Assembly: GCA_902605865.1 (NCBI GenBank) | Contig: CACLEJ010000002.1 | Location: forward strand, 1 to 64,000 | Length of the DNA stretch: 64,000 bases | Direction: 5' to 3' | DNA from: an uncultured Pelagibacteraceae bacterium | Lineage (GTDB): Bacteria; Pseudomonadota; Alphaproteobacteria; Pelagibacterales; Pelagibacteraceae | Part shown: piece after piece, positions 8,386 to 16,558 of the stretch | How the letters are laid out: the number at the start of each line of letters is the position of its first letter | Numbering within the stretch: the stretch's first letter is position 1 | Position numbers and translations under genes: made by a program | Notes under the pieces: generated by a model | The model's database searches: none | What the model was told of the DNA's origin: nothing | The model's input: only the letters and a program-made list of their open reading frames with translations

Positions 8386-9459
8386 ATGCGTAAAATTCTA
8401 ATATTAATATTAATGTCGTTATTCTCGTTTGTATCCATTGGAAATGCAGATGTGAATTTCGCAGGCAAAACAGTTACATGGGTTGTGCCATTTAAAGAAG
8501 GTGGTGGTACGAGTAGATTTGCAAGATTTATTCAACCTTTCTTAAAAAAATATTTACCTGGAAATCCTGATGTACAAATCATGCACATACCAGGAGGTGG
8601 AGCTATTAAAGGTTCAAATTATTTTGAAAAAAATGCTAAAGCAGATGGAACTTTTATTTTTGGATGCTCAACTTCAGTAATAGTAAACGTCGCTACTGGA
8701 AATCCACTTGTTAAATATAATCTTAGTGAATATCGACCAGTAGTTTTGTTACCACAAAATACTCATTGGTTCACACGTTCAGATTTAGCTGAGCCTCACG
8801 ATCTATCTAAAATTAAAGAGAGAAAGCTGGTTCTTTATGCATTGAAAACTCCTGCATCTGCAGATTTATTTCACATATGGATTTATGAGAAGCTTGGTAT
8901 CAAAGGAGCTAAACCTATACCTGGTCTTTCATCTTCAGGAGGTTATCAAGCATTCCTAAGAGGTGAAATTCATCTAAGTTCACATGGTGCAGCAAATTAC
9001 GTAAAAAAAGTTAAGCCTGAAATAGAAAAAGGAAAAGTCGTAGATTTAATGACATTAGGAATTATTGGAGCTGACGGTTCAGTTTCTAGAAATCCTTTGG
9101 CACCAAATGCACCTACATTTCCTGAAATGTATGAGAAGGTAAATGGTAAAAAACTTGAAGGTGATGACCTAGAAGCATACTATGCAATAGGTGCTGCATG
9201 GTCTCAAGCATCTAAAGCAATGATGCTTCCAGCAGATGCATCCGATGAAATAGTAAAAGCATACAGAGATGCAGCTATTAAAATGACAAATGACCCAGAG
9301 TTTAAGGCTAAAGCTGTAAAAGCTCTTGGACCATTTCCATTAATCATAGGAGAAGAAGCTGGTGAAATTATTAAAAAGGCTGCAGTATTTTCTGATACTA
9401 CTAAAAAGCAATTAAATGCAGCTCTAAAGAAACATAAATTCACATATAGAGTTCAATAG
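8386..9459 (+). CDS. TTT-family periplasmic substrate-binding protein (TctC/Bug-like)
   Basis: A 357-residue solute-binding protein with a signal peptide at residues 1-22 (ending SIGNA). It has the Bug/TctC pattern: 'VTWVVPFKEGGGTSRFARFIQPFL' near residue 30, which corresponds to the family's PGGGTD loop, then 'MHIPGGGAIKGSNYF', and a C-terminal 'DEIVKAYRDAAIKMTNDPEFKAKA' helix. The first motif is diverged and lacks the usual Asp after Gly-Gly-Thr (Ser instead), so the ligand may not be a standard di- or tricarboxylate. A terminator-like hairpin follows at once, before the membrane component. Confidence 0.85.
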   Translation: MRKILILILMSLFSFVSIGNADVNFAGKTVTWVVPFKEGGGTSRFARFIQPFLKKYLPGNPDVQIMHIPGGGAIKGSNYFEKNAKADGTFIFGCSTSVIVNVATGNPLVKYNLSEYRPVVLLPQNTHWFTRSDLAEPHDLSKIKERKLVLYALKTPASADLFHIWIYEKLGIKGAKPIPGLSSSGGYQAFLRGEIHLSSHGAANYVKKVKPEIEKGKVVDLMTLGIIGADGSVSRNPLAPNAPTFPEMYEKVNGKKLEGDDLEAYYAIGAAWSQASKAMMLPADASDEIVKAYRDAAIKMTNDPEFKAKAVKALGPFPLIIGEEAGEIIKKAAVFSDTTKKQLNAALKKHKFTYRVQ

Positions 9460-9475
9460 AACAAATAAAAAAAGT

Positions 9476-9505
9476 GCTGCTAGCTATTAGCTAGCAGCTT
9501 TTTTT
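9476..9505 (+). terminator. Strong hairpin plus T-run between tctC-like and tctA-like genes
   Basis: GCTGCTAGC-TATTA-GCTAGCAGC forms a perfect 9-bp stem and is followed by seven T residues that end exactly at the ATG of the next gene (9506). A matching A-run lies upstream. It has the form of an intrinsic terminator. Partial read-through would give more binding protein than permease, as is common in transporter operons. Confidence 0.8.
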
Positions 9506-11491
9506 ATGGAACAATTATTAGCTGCACTTTTTCAACTTTTTGAGCCTACACATTTAGCATTTTTATTTGCAGGTACTTTACTTGGTTTAATTGTTGGTAT
9601 ACTTCCAGGTATGGGTGGAACATCAGGTTTAGCCCTTGTTTTACCTTTTGTTTTTACAATGGAACCGTCACATGCTCTTGCAATGATGATCGGAGTTCTG
9701 GCACCTACGACAACTTCAGATACTTTTCCTGCTGTGCTTATGGGAGTGCCTGGTACTGCAGGATCTCAAGCAACAGTAATGGATGGCTTTCCACTTTCTA
9801 AAAAAGGCATGGCAGCAAGGGCGTTAAGTGCTGCCTTCAGTGCTTCGTTGCTTGGAGGTATCTTTGGAGCTTTTATATTATCAATATCAATTTATTATGC
9901 CATTCCAATAATAATGGCTTTTGGATTTGGAGAACAGTTCCTATTAGTTGTGCTTGCTTTATTAATGGTGGGAGCTCTTACAGGTGACAATTTATTCAAA
10001 GGTATTGCCTCTTGTTTTTTAGGATTAATTATTGGATCAATTGGAACTGCTCCAATCACAGGAGATCCAAGATATACATTTAATACATTATATCTTTTAG
10101 AAGGTGTTCCTCTTGTTGTTGTTGGACTTGGATTATTCGCAATTCCTGAAATCGTTGGACTTCTAGACTCCAAAGGTTCAATTGCAAAATCACTTAATAC
10201 CAAAAAAGGATGGTTCACAGGTTTAAAAGATGTTGTAAAAAATTGGTTTTTAGTTTTACGATGTTCTACTCTTGGTTGTCTTGTTGGAGCTTTACCAGGG
10301 TTAGGGGGAACAGTAGTTGATTGGATTGCGTATAGTCACTTAAAACAAACAACAAAAGATACTTCTCAATTTGGTAAAGGTGATATCCGAGGAGTAATAG
10401 CACCTGAGTCTGCTAATAATGCTAAAGAGGGTGGAGCATTAATTCCAACATTAATTTTTGGAATACCTGGTTCTGGTAATAAAGTTTTATTGCTTGGAGG
10501 TTTTGTTCTCATTGGAATTGAACCTGGTTTAGATATGGTAACAACAAACCTAGATCTTACCTATCTAATGATTTGGTCATTAGCTATTGCAAATATTTTA
10601 GGTGCTGGGATTTGTATGGGCTTTTCATCTCAAATTTCAAAATTCACTCTAGTTCCATATTACATACTTGCACCTGTCATGGTTTGCTTAATATTTTTTG
10701 CAACATTTAATATTAATAGAGACTGGTATGATTTTATTGGACTATTATCATTTGGTATAATTGGTATTACCTTTAAAAATTTTGGTTGGTCTAGACCGGC
10801 ACTTTTAATTGGTTTCTTTTTATCAAGCAAAGTTGAACTGTTAAGCTATCAAACTCAAGCAGTATATGGTTTAAGTTTTTTATCCCGTCCAGTTTCAATA
10901 ATTCTTATAATTTTGTGTCTTGCTACTATCGTTCTTTTGACAAAACAAAAGTTTGACAACAATTATAGGTCTGATCTTATTAAAGGTAAGCTTACTCAAA
11001 TTTATTATATAGTCATATTACTCTGTCTACCTTTATCTATGATTTGGTTTACTAGTAGTTTAGATTATCGTGCTAACTTGTTTCCAATAAGCTTAAGTGT
11101 AATAGCTTTATCACTCTTAGTTTTCATACTTATTGTAAAAATTGCTGACTTAAAAAATTTACCATTTTTAAATAACACATTGATGAAATTTGCTCGGTCA
11201 AATATTTTTGAAATTAGTGGTAACTTCAATAATCAACTTTTTTATTATTTAAGTTTTATTGGTTTCTTATTAATGAATTTTATATTTGGTTTTCCAATTG
11301 CTGCAGCACTTTTTATTAATATGTTTATATTATTTCACAATAGGAAAGCTTATGTCTCATCAATTTGCATTTCTGCTGCATTGATGGTAATACTCTGGGC
11401 GTTATCGTCTCTGCTAACTTTACAGTTTCCAAATGGGTTGATAGGATTATTTGTTGATTTACCTTGGTGGCTTGGTGGGCAATTGAATTAA
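9506..11491 (+). CDS. TTT-family transporter, TctA-TctB fusion protein
   Basis: A 661-residue membrane protein. Residues 1-480 are TctA: 'GILPGMGGTSGLALVLPF' near residue 32, and the second repeat 'GALPGLGGTVVDWIAYS' then 'GVIAPESANNAKEGGALIPTLIFGIPGSG' near residues 260-330. Residues 490-661 have four hydrophobic segments and TctB signatures ('LDYRANLFPISLSVIAL', 'FGFPIAAALFINMFIL', and a final hydrophobic stretch ending FPNGLIG). Typical TctA has about 500 residues and TctB about 150, so this is a fusion of the large and small membrane subunits. The start codon directly follows the hairpin T-run and has no Shine-Dalgarno sequence. Confidence 0.88.
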   Translation: MEQLLAALFQLFEPTHLAFLFAGTLLGLIVGILPGMGGTSGLALVLPFVFTMEPSHALAMMIGVLAPTTTSDTFPAVLMGVPGTAGSQATVMDGFPLSKKGMAARALSAAFSASLLGGIFGAFILSISIYYAIPIIMAFGFGEQFLLVVLALLMVGALTGDNLFKGIASCFLGLIIGSIGTAPITGDPRYTFNTLYLLEGVPLVVVGLGLFAIPEIVGLLDSKGSIAKSLNTKKGWFTGLKDVVKNWFLVLRCSTLGCLVGALPGLGGTVVDWIAYSHLKQTTKDTSQFGKGDIRGVIAPESANNAKEGGALIPTLIFGIPGSGNKVLLLGGFVLIGIEPGLDMVTTNLDLTYLMIWSLAIANILGAGICMGFSSQISKFTLVPYYILAPVMVCLIFFATFNINRDWYDFIGLLSFGIIGITFKNFGWSRPALLIGFFLSSKVELLSYQTQAVYGLSFLSRPVSIILIILCLATIVLLTKQKFDNNYRSDLIKGKLTQIYYIVILLCLPLSMIWFTSSLDYRANLFPISLSVIALSLLVFILIVKIADLKNLPFLNNTLMKFARSNIFEISGNFNNQLFYYLSFIGFLLMNFIFGFPIAAALFINMFILFHNRKAYVSSICISAALMVILWALSSLLTLQFPNGLIGLFVDLPWWLGGQLN

Positions 11492-11507
11492 ATAAATAGA
11501 ATTTATA

Positions 11508-12302
11508 ATGACTGATATAACATTTCCAAAATTACCTTTCATAAAAAGAAAGGAAAAACCTCGTGAGACAGGCATAAATTATGTTAGGGCACCTGTTATG
11601 GTGGGAAATTGTATAGATGATTATTTAGAGGCATATGCAAACCTTGTTGATATCTTTAAGATTTCTGGAAAACAAGGTGCAATGATGAGCAAAAAATCTC
11701 TTTTGAGATTTATCGAAACTTGCAAAAAACATAGTGTTCAAGTTGCATTAGGAAATCCAATTATGGACGTTGCATTGTCTGGTGGTAAAGAAGTGGTAGA
11801 TGATTATCTACATACTGTTGTTAATCTGGGTATTGATATAATTGAAATTTCAAGAATAGCTCGTTCTTTAGATGATGATGAAATGTGTAGACTGATCGAA
11901 AATGCAACAGGCAAAGGGATAAAAGTTATTAATGAGGTTGGTGTTGCGTTTGCACATTCTAAGGTTATCGAGGAAGAAATTTTTGTAGAAAGAATTAAAA
12001 TGCAATCTAAAAGATTTATTGAGGCTGGTTCTTGGAAAATATTACTAGAATCAGAGGGTTTAACAGAAAATCTTGATAAAAAAAATTATAGATGGAATGT
12101 AATTGATAAAATTATTAGTCCATTAGAATTAAACCAGTTTATGGTTGAAGCTGATGATCAGGACGTATTATCAAAATATATAGAAATCTATGGTCCTGGT
12201 ATAAATATGATGGTTGATCATAGTAGAGTTCTCAAAATGGAAGATGCACGACTGGGGTATGGACCATCACAATCCCTATGGGGTAAAGTTGTAAAATATT
12301 AA
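11508..12302 (+). CDS. Phosphosulfolactate synthase (ComA)-family TIM-barrel protein 2
   Basis: A 264-residue protein with ComA-like order of motifs: 'YANLVDIFKISGKQGAMMSKKSL' (the KFGWGT-like strand), 'HSVQVALGNPIMDVAL', 'LGIDIIEISRIARSL', 'KGIKVINEVGVAF' (compare ComA 'VLTEVGKK'), 'GSWKILLESEGL', and the closing 'YGPGINMMVDHSRVLKMEDARLGYG' (compare ComA 'FGSSVNLANI...LETLRRGLRG'). It differs clearly from the ComA-like protein at 7371-8234, so the two are distant paralogs, not recent copies. It is 16 bases downstream of the TctA-TctB gene and likely co-transcribed, so its substrate may be the imported compound. Confidence 0.62.
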   Translation: MTDITFPKLPFIKRKEKPRETGINYVRAPVMVGNCIDDYLEAYANLVDIFKISGKQGAMMSKKSLLRFIETCKKHSVQVALGNPIMDVALSGGKEVVDDYLHTVVNLGIDIIEISRIARSLDDDEMCRLIENATGKGIKVINEVGVAFAHSKVIEEEIFVERIKMQSKRFIEAGSWKILLESEGLTENLDKKNYRWNVIDKIISPLELNQFMVEADDQDVLSKYIEIYGPGINMMVDHSRVLKMEDARLGYGPSQSLWGKVVKY

Positions 12303-12309
12303 GTTACCT

Positions 12310-12384
12310 GTGAAAAAATTTTTTATATTTTTATTATTTTCAATTTTTACTTTTTTAAATTATTTACAAGCCAATGTTAAATAA
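12310..12384 (+). pseudogene. Orphan signal-peptide-like mini-ORF (24 codons)
   Basis: A GTG-started reading frame encodes 24 residues (VKKFFIFLLFSIFTFLNYLQ then ANVK) that look like a complete export signal followed by a stop. It starts 7 bases after the ComA-like gene and has no ORF-track entry. It could be the remnant of a secreted protein whose body was lost, or chance: a poly-A/T stretch readily encodes Lys plus Phe/Leu/Ile. Confidence 0.3.
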
Positions 12385-12391
12385 TAATTAG

Positions 12392-13021
12392 CTAAAAATT
12401 TAATATACCTAAATAATTTAAAGAATTTAAATATTTACTATTTCGAGAGCTTAAAATTGAAAAATCATTTGTGAGATGATTTAAGTTTCTTGAATTCTTA
12501 GTATAGTTGTCAAATTTAACTTCAATTATTTTTTCGGAGGATCTTATCATTTTATTTTTAGGATTATTTAATAAGGATTTATAAATAATATTTCTATCAA
12601 GAGTAATTCTTAAATCTTTATACATGTAATATGATCTAAGATATCGTATGTTGCAAATTTCCAAAAGGTTGTTTTGTTTTAAAAATTTAAATATTTTATC
12701 AGATTTAAAAACTTTATTATTAATGAAGTTACCTTCTTCAAAATTTATTTTTTTTGATAGTTTATTTTCTTTTTTTTTGATCTCAAATCTAAAAAAATCG
12801 TCATTATTGTACCACCTAATTCTAAATTTTTGTCTCTTAGATAAACCAGTTAAATTATCGTTTGCAGATTTTAAATTAATCGTATCAAAATAAATAGAGT
12901 TAACATATCTATCTTGATATACTTTTTTTAAATTATATTTTGTAACTATGAATTTTTTAATATGAAATAAATCATAATCTTTAAAATTATATTTAATTTC
13001 TCTTCTTAAATCAAAATTCAT
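12392..13021 (-). CDS. VTC-domain protein (polyphosphate polymerase-like)
   Basis: A 209-residue protein with the VTC/triphosphate-tunnel order of motifs: 'RREIKYNF' at the N-terminus, 'YVNSIYFDT', 'RQKFRIRWY', 'RFEIKKKENKLSKK', 'RITLDRNI' and 'KIIEVKFDN'. The alternating basic and acidic residues on beta strands would line the tunnel. In yeast Vtc4 this domain makes polyphosphate; the bacterial versions often sit beside CotH-like and DUF4956 proteins and their role is not settled. It overlaps the start of the CDS for the CotH-like protein's 3' end by 11 bases, and is the last gene of the three-gene minus-strand operon. Confidence 0.8.
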   Translation of the reverse strand: MNFDLRREIKYNFKDYDLFHIKKFIVTKYNLKKVYQDRYVNSIYFDTINLKSANDNLTGLSKRQKFRIRWYNNDDFFRFEIKKKENKLSKKINFEEGNFINNKVFKSDKIFKFLKQNNLLEICNIRYLRSYYMYKDLRITLDRNIIYKSLLNNPKNKMIRSSEKIIEVKFDNYTKNSRNLNHLTNDFSILSSRNSKYLNSLNYLGILNF

Positions 13022-15722
13022 AAATTTGACTATTCAAAAGGGTATTATTATATTTATTTCGAACAACAATATCATTAACAATTAAAACATTACCCGATGT
13101 TTTTTTTAAAATTAAATCATCATATTTTTCTTTTAATTTAATATTAGTTGATGAATGTGAAAATTTCTTTTTTTTATTATATGAGGTAATGTCTGCAAAA
13201 AGAGAGTTTTTTATTGAATTTAAATTACCAGTTAGTTTGGATGAGTCCTTTACAGCAATACCAATTTTTGCTTGTTCGATCTTATTGTTATTAATATCAA
13301 CCGAACTTCTTTCTCCTATGGAGAAAGCTTTATCAGAAATATTTTTTAGAATGTTGTTATTGGCTGTTACTTTTGAAAAAGATGTATCTATTGCATCGCC
13401 TTTAACAATTAAAAATACAGAATTGTTAATAATTCCTTCTGAAAAATCTGAGTCTATAGCATCTGAACTTGTGTTTGTAATTTTAGAATTAATGAATTGA
13501 AAGTTAGTTGAAACAAAATTAATAAAATCTTCAGCTATTGAATTTTCAAAAAAACTATTTTCAATTAATACATTTGATTTATAAAAATTTAATCCACCTG
13601 TTAAATTTGATTTTGAATTATTAAAATTTGAAATATTAAAAAATTTGCTATTTTTGATAAGCGTATTATTTGAATTAACTATTTTTATTCCACCCCAATA
13701 GTTACTGTCTAAATTTTTAAAAATTATATTTTCTTTTTTAGTTCCAAGACAAATTAAATCACCATTAACAACTGTAAGTGAACTATTTTTTGCAAAGTTA
13801 AGAATTGTGCCTGGTTCAATGACTAGATTTTTGTTATTAAAAAATAAACGGCCTTTAATATCCCAAATTCCTTTCTTAATCAGGAAATTATCATCATTTT
13901 CAACTATAAAGTGATAATTAGAATTGAACTTATTAGATCTTAAAAAATTTTTTAAAATAAACTTTTTATCTTCAGTAATATATTTTTTTTTAAAAATTTT
14001 ATTATTAAATTTATAAGTTAGTTCAATTTCATCTCCAGGGTCAAATTTATTAAGCAAATCTAAATCTATCAATGTATTTTCTTTATCTATAATTATATTT
14101 TTTTTTAAATTAATTTTTTTTGTTAAATTTTTAATAGATTTAATAGTCAAAGTAGGTTCAAAATAATAATTTATTTGCAACCATTTATTAAAAATTCTTA
14201 AATAAAAATGATCTTTAATTACATCAAAGTTTTTATTTTGTATTTTAATTTTTTTTACGTTATCTTCTGAACTTTTAAAATTTGAATTATCGATATTTAA
14301 AATAATATTATTTTTATCGTTTAGAGAATTAATAGAAAAGATTTCTTTTTTTAATAATTCTTTTGAAGTTTTTATATTGGTATTCATTGTTTGAAATATT
14401 TTTTTTATTTTTAGTTCACAATTATCTAAAGAGTAAATACATACATCTTTTGAATAAATTTTTGTAAATCTATCATTATAATTATTTTCAAAATTTAAGA
14501 TAAATTTAAGCATTTTTTCTAAATATTTTTTCCTGTCTGCGTTGTTGAAAGTAAAAATTAAACTTTTACCAAATTCTGAATAAGTTTTTTCTGTAAGATT
14601 TTCTATTGGATATGGTTCCGTAGGTATTAAAAAAAATTGTTCTAAATATTCATTATAATACACTCTTAAATTATCTCGATAATAAGGATGACTGTCACCA
14701 CCAAAAATTAGTCCTAAAGATGCTATCTTTATTGTATTATCCATATTGCTATAATTATTAACTATTTTAAATTTACTCGGATCTCTTAAATTGATTAATT
14801 CTATATATGAATTGAATAAAGACCGAATATTTACATCTTTATTTTTTTTTGAATTTCCATATGAAAAAAAATGATCTCCTGTTTTTTCTATACCTCTTAA
14901 AATATCTTTATCAAAATCTTTGTATATAAAATTTATTTTATTAAGTAGTTGATACGTTTTAGTATCATCATAATATTTAAACAAAGGAAATTCTCTTTCA
15001 TTTCTATTTTCAAAAAAATCACTACTATAATACTCTTTCATGACCATTGGTCCTAAATGGTCACCATTTAAAATTAAATCTATTATTTTAAGTTTTGGTG
15101 TAAAAATACCATGATGGTTTAAAATATTTGAAAAAATAAATACATCAGGAAAAAATAAAGTATTAAAATTTTGAATAGAAAATTCATCTATATCGTAAAT
15201 TTTACTATTTTTTTTTAAATTAATTTTAAGACTAAATCTTTCATCAATATTCCAATGATCAGGCATATCACCTTTTAATCTTACTTTTGCGTAAATCTCT
15301 TCGTTTTTAAAAATTATCTTTGAATTAACATAGGCTCTTCTATCGTATAGTTGGTTAATTCTTTTTGATTTATTAATATTTTCTTTTAATACCTTGTAAT
15401 TTTTAGAATTTATATTTAAATAAATTTTATCAGGTTTTATTTTATTTTTATAAACAAAAGGTGAGGAAAGAATTAATTCATTCCAATCTTTATTAAAAAA
15501 AGATGGTCCATCTTCTGAGGTGAATTTTGTAATATCAATTATACCAGTAGAAGAAATTATTTTAATTATAGATATTCTTAAATTTTCTTTTGTTTGATTG
15601 AAACTTTTATTAAATAAAATTTTTTGTGAAAAAAAGTAAATAAAAATAAAAATAAAAATACTAATAAAAAAAACTAATTTTTTTTTAAAAACTATTTTCT
15701 TCGTAGAAAATTGAAATTTCAC
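13011..15722 (-). CDS. CotH-like protein with C-terminal parallel beta-helix
   Basis: A 903-residue protein with one N-terminal membrane anchor (about residues 14-33). Residues 100-430 resemble the CotH family, with 'YAKVRLKGDMPDHW', 'SLKINLKKN' and 'HLGPMVMKEYYSSDF'. Residues 620-840 are a right-handed beta-helix region, seen as repeated short 'NNT(L/I)IKNSKFFNIS'-type rungs ('VLIENSFFENSI', 'FQFINSKITNTSSDAIDS', 'VTANNNILKNISDKAFS'). CotH of Bacillus is a protein kinase, but I do not see its conserved catalytic motif clearly, so kinase activity is uncertain. The beta-helix may bind surface polysaccharide. It overlaps the DUF4956 gene by 38 bases. Confidence 0.72.
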   Translation of the reverse strand: MKFQFSTKKIVFKKKLVFFISIFIFIFIYFFSQKILFNKSFNQTKENLRISIIKIISSTGIIDITKFTSEDGPSFFNKDWNELILSSPFVYKNKIKPDKIYLNINSKNYKVLKENINKSKRINQLYDRRAYVNSKIIFKNEEIYAKVRLKGDMPDHWNIDERFSLKINLKKNSKIYDIDEFSIQNFNTLFFPDVFIFSNILNHHGIFTPKLKIIDLILNGDHLGPMVMKEYYSSDFFENRNEREFPLFKYYDDTKTYQLLNKINFIYKDFDKDILRGIEKTGDHFFSYGNSKKNKDVNIRSLFNSYIELINLRDPSKFKIVNNYSNMDNTIKIASLGLIFGGDSHPYYRDNLRVYYNEYLEQFFLIPTEPYPIENLTEKTYSEFGKSLIFTFNNADRKKYLEKMLKFILNFENNYNDRFTKIYSKDVCIYSLDNCELKIKKIFQTMNTNIKTSKELLKKEIFSINSLNDKNNIILNIDNSNFKSSEDNVKKIKIQNKNFDVIKDHFYLRIFNKWLQINYYFEPTLTIKSIKNLTKKINLKKNIIIDKENTLIDLDLLNKFDPGDEIELTYKFNNKIFKKKYITEDKKFILKNFLRSNKFNSNYHFIVENDDNFLIKKGIWDIKGRLFFNNKNLVIEPGTILNFAKNSSLTVVNGDLICLGTKKENIIFKNLDSNYWGGIKIVNSNNTLIKNSKFFNISNFNNSKSNLTGGLNFYKSNVLIENSFFENSIAEDFINFVSTNFQFINSKITNTSSDAIDSDFSEGIINNSVFLIVKGDAIDTSFSKVTANNNILKNISDKAFSIGERSSVDINNNKIEQAKIGIAVKDSSKLTGNLNSIKNSLFADITSYNKKKKFSHSSTNIKLKEKYDDLILKKTSGNVLIVNDIVVRNKYNNTLLNSQIYEF

Positions 15723-16341
15723 AACCTTTTAGCTTTTCTTTTAATGATTGATAATATTGATTTAATTCTATCGTGTTATTAAAATGTACTTTGCCTAAAA
15801 CTAAATTTTGATTATTATTTAATTCAATTTTCAATATCTTAATTTTACTATCTTTTTTAATTGTTTCTAAAAAAGTATGATTATTTTTTTCCTCTTCCCA
15901 TTGAACTGAAATATTGTAATCAAAATTTTTTTTTTGACCTGAATAAAACCATAAAAAAATTAAGATAAATATAAATATTAAAGATGTTAAATATACTTGA
16001 TTTGATCCATAGCCAATACCTAGAGCTATTGATAAAAATAAAAATAATAACTCTTCTGGTTCTTTTATTGGCGTCCTAAATCTCACTATCGAAAGTGCTC
16101 CAACTAATCCTAGGGATAGGGCAATTGAAGATTTTATAATTGTAATTATTAAAAAAGTTACAACTGTTAATATTGGAAGTATTGATGATATTTTCTTATT
16201 TGATAAATCATAATTTGAGTATTTATCATAAAAAAACTTTAATACATAACCACTTAAAGCACAAAATATTAATGATAAAAAAATTATAGAAAAATCATTA
16301 TTTGCTTGTGGCAAAGTCAAATATTTTTCTAACTTATCCAT
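15685..16341 (-). CDS. DUF4956-family membrane protein
   Basis: A 218-residue protein with four or five hydrophobic segments in the first 135 residues and a soluble C-terminal domain of about 80 residues. The signature 'ALSIVRFRTPIKEPEEL' near residue 82 is diagnostic of DUF4956. The family is widely found next to VTC-domain and CotH-like genes, exactly the order seen here (DUF4956, CotH-like, VTC). Its biochemical role is unknown; a part in polyphosphate or cell-surface polymer handling has been proposed from context only. Confidence 0.85.
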   Translation of the reverse strand: MDKLEKYLTLPQANNDFSIIFLSLIFCALSGYVLKFFYDKYSNYDLSNKKISSILPILTVVTFLIITIIKSSIALSLGLVGALSIVRFRTPIKEPEELLFLFLSIALGIGYGSNQVYLTSLIFIFILIFLWFYSGQKKNFDYNISVQWEEEKNNHTFLETIKKDSKIKILKIELNNNQNLVLGKVHFNNTIELNQYYQSLKEKLKGCEISIFYEENSF

Positions 16342-16397
16342 GAAGCTAATATAATATATTATAAAAACATAGATAGATAATATTATAATATAAAACT

Positions 16398-16442
16398 ATG
16401 AAAAAACTTTTAATATTCTTCTTGTTCAATTATAAACATTAG
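16398..16442 (+). pseudogene. Orphan signal-peptide-like mini-ORF (14 codons)
   Basis: ATG followed by 13 codons reading KKLLIFFLFNYKH and a stop. It resembles the first part of an export signal. It lies in the 127-base gap between the DUF4956 gene and tRNA-Leu. The rest of this gap is A/T-rich and otherwise holds only the candidate promoter below. It may be chance. Confidence 0.2.
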
Positions 16443-16450
16443 CATAAATA
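16422..16450 (+). promoter_or_regulatory. Weak candidate promoter for tRNA-Leu and nadK
   Basis: TTGTTC at 16422-16427 and TAAATA at 16445-16450 are 17 bases apart and end 18 bases before the tRNA-Leu 5' end. The boxes are poor matches to consensus; position is the main support. Confidence 0.3.
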
Positions 16451-16468
16451 CTCATGAAAATAACTCAT

Positions 16469-16554
16469 GCCCTCGTGGTGAAATTGGTAGACACAAAGGA
16501 CTTAAAATCCTTGCCATTTATGGAGTGCCAGTTCGAGTCTGGCCGAGGGCACCA
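16469..16554 (+). tRNA. tRNA-Leu (UAA)
   Basis: A class II tRNA of 86 bases with CCA encoded. The acceptor GCCCTCG pairs with CGAGGGC, the D-loop holds GAAATTGGTAGAC, the anticodon loop CTTAAAA gives UAA, a long variable arm follows (TTGCC...GGAGTGCCA region), and the T arm has GTTCGAGTC. The nadK start codon follows only four bases after CCA, so the two are probably on one transcript and separated by RNase Z or RNase E processing. Confidence 0.95.
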
Positions 16555-16558
16555 CTAA

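Noticed and set aside
13189-13500. 103-residue plus-strand ORF opposite the CotH-like gene
   Set aside because: It is antisense to the beta-helix repeats; no signal, family motif or ribosome site was seen.
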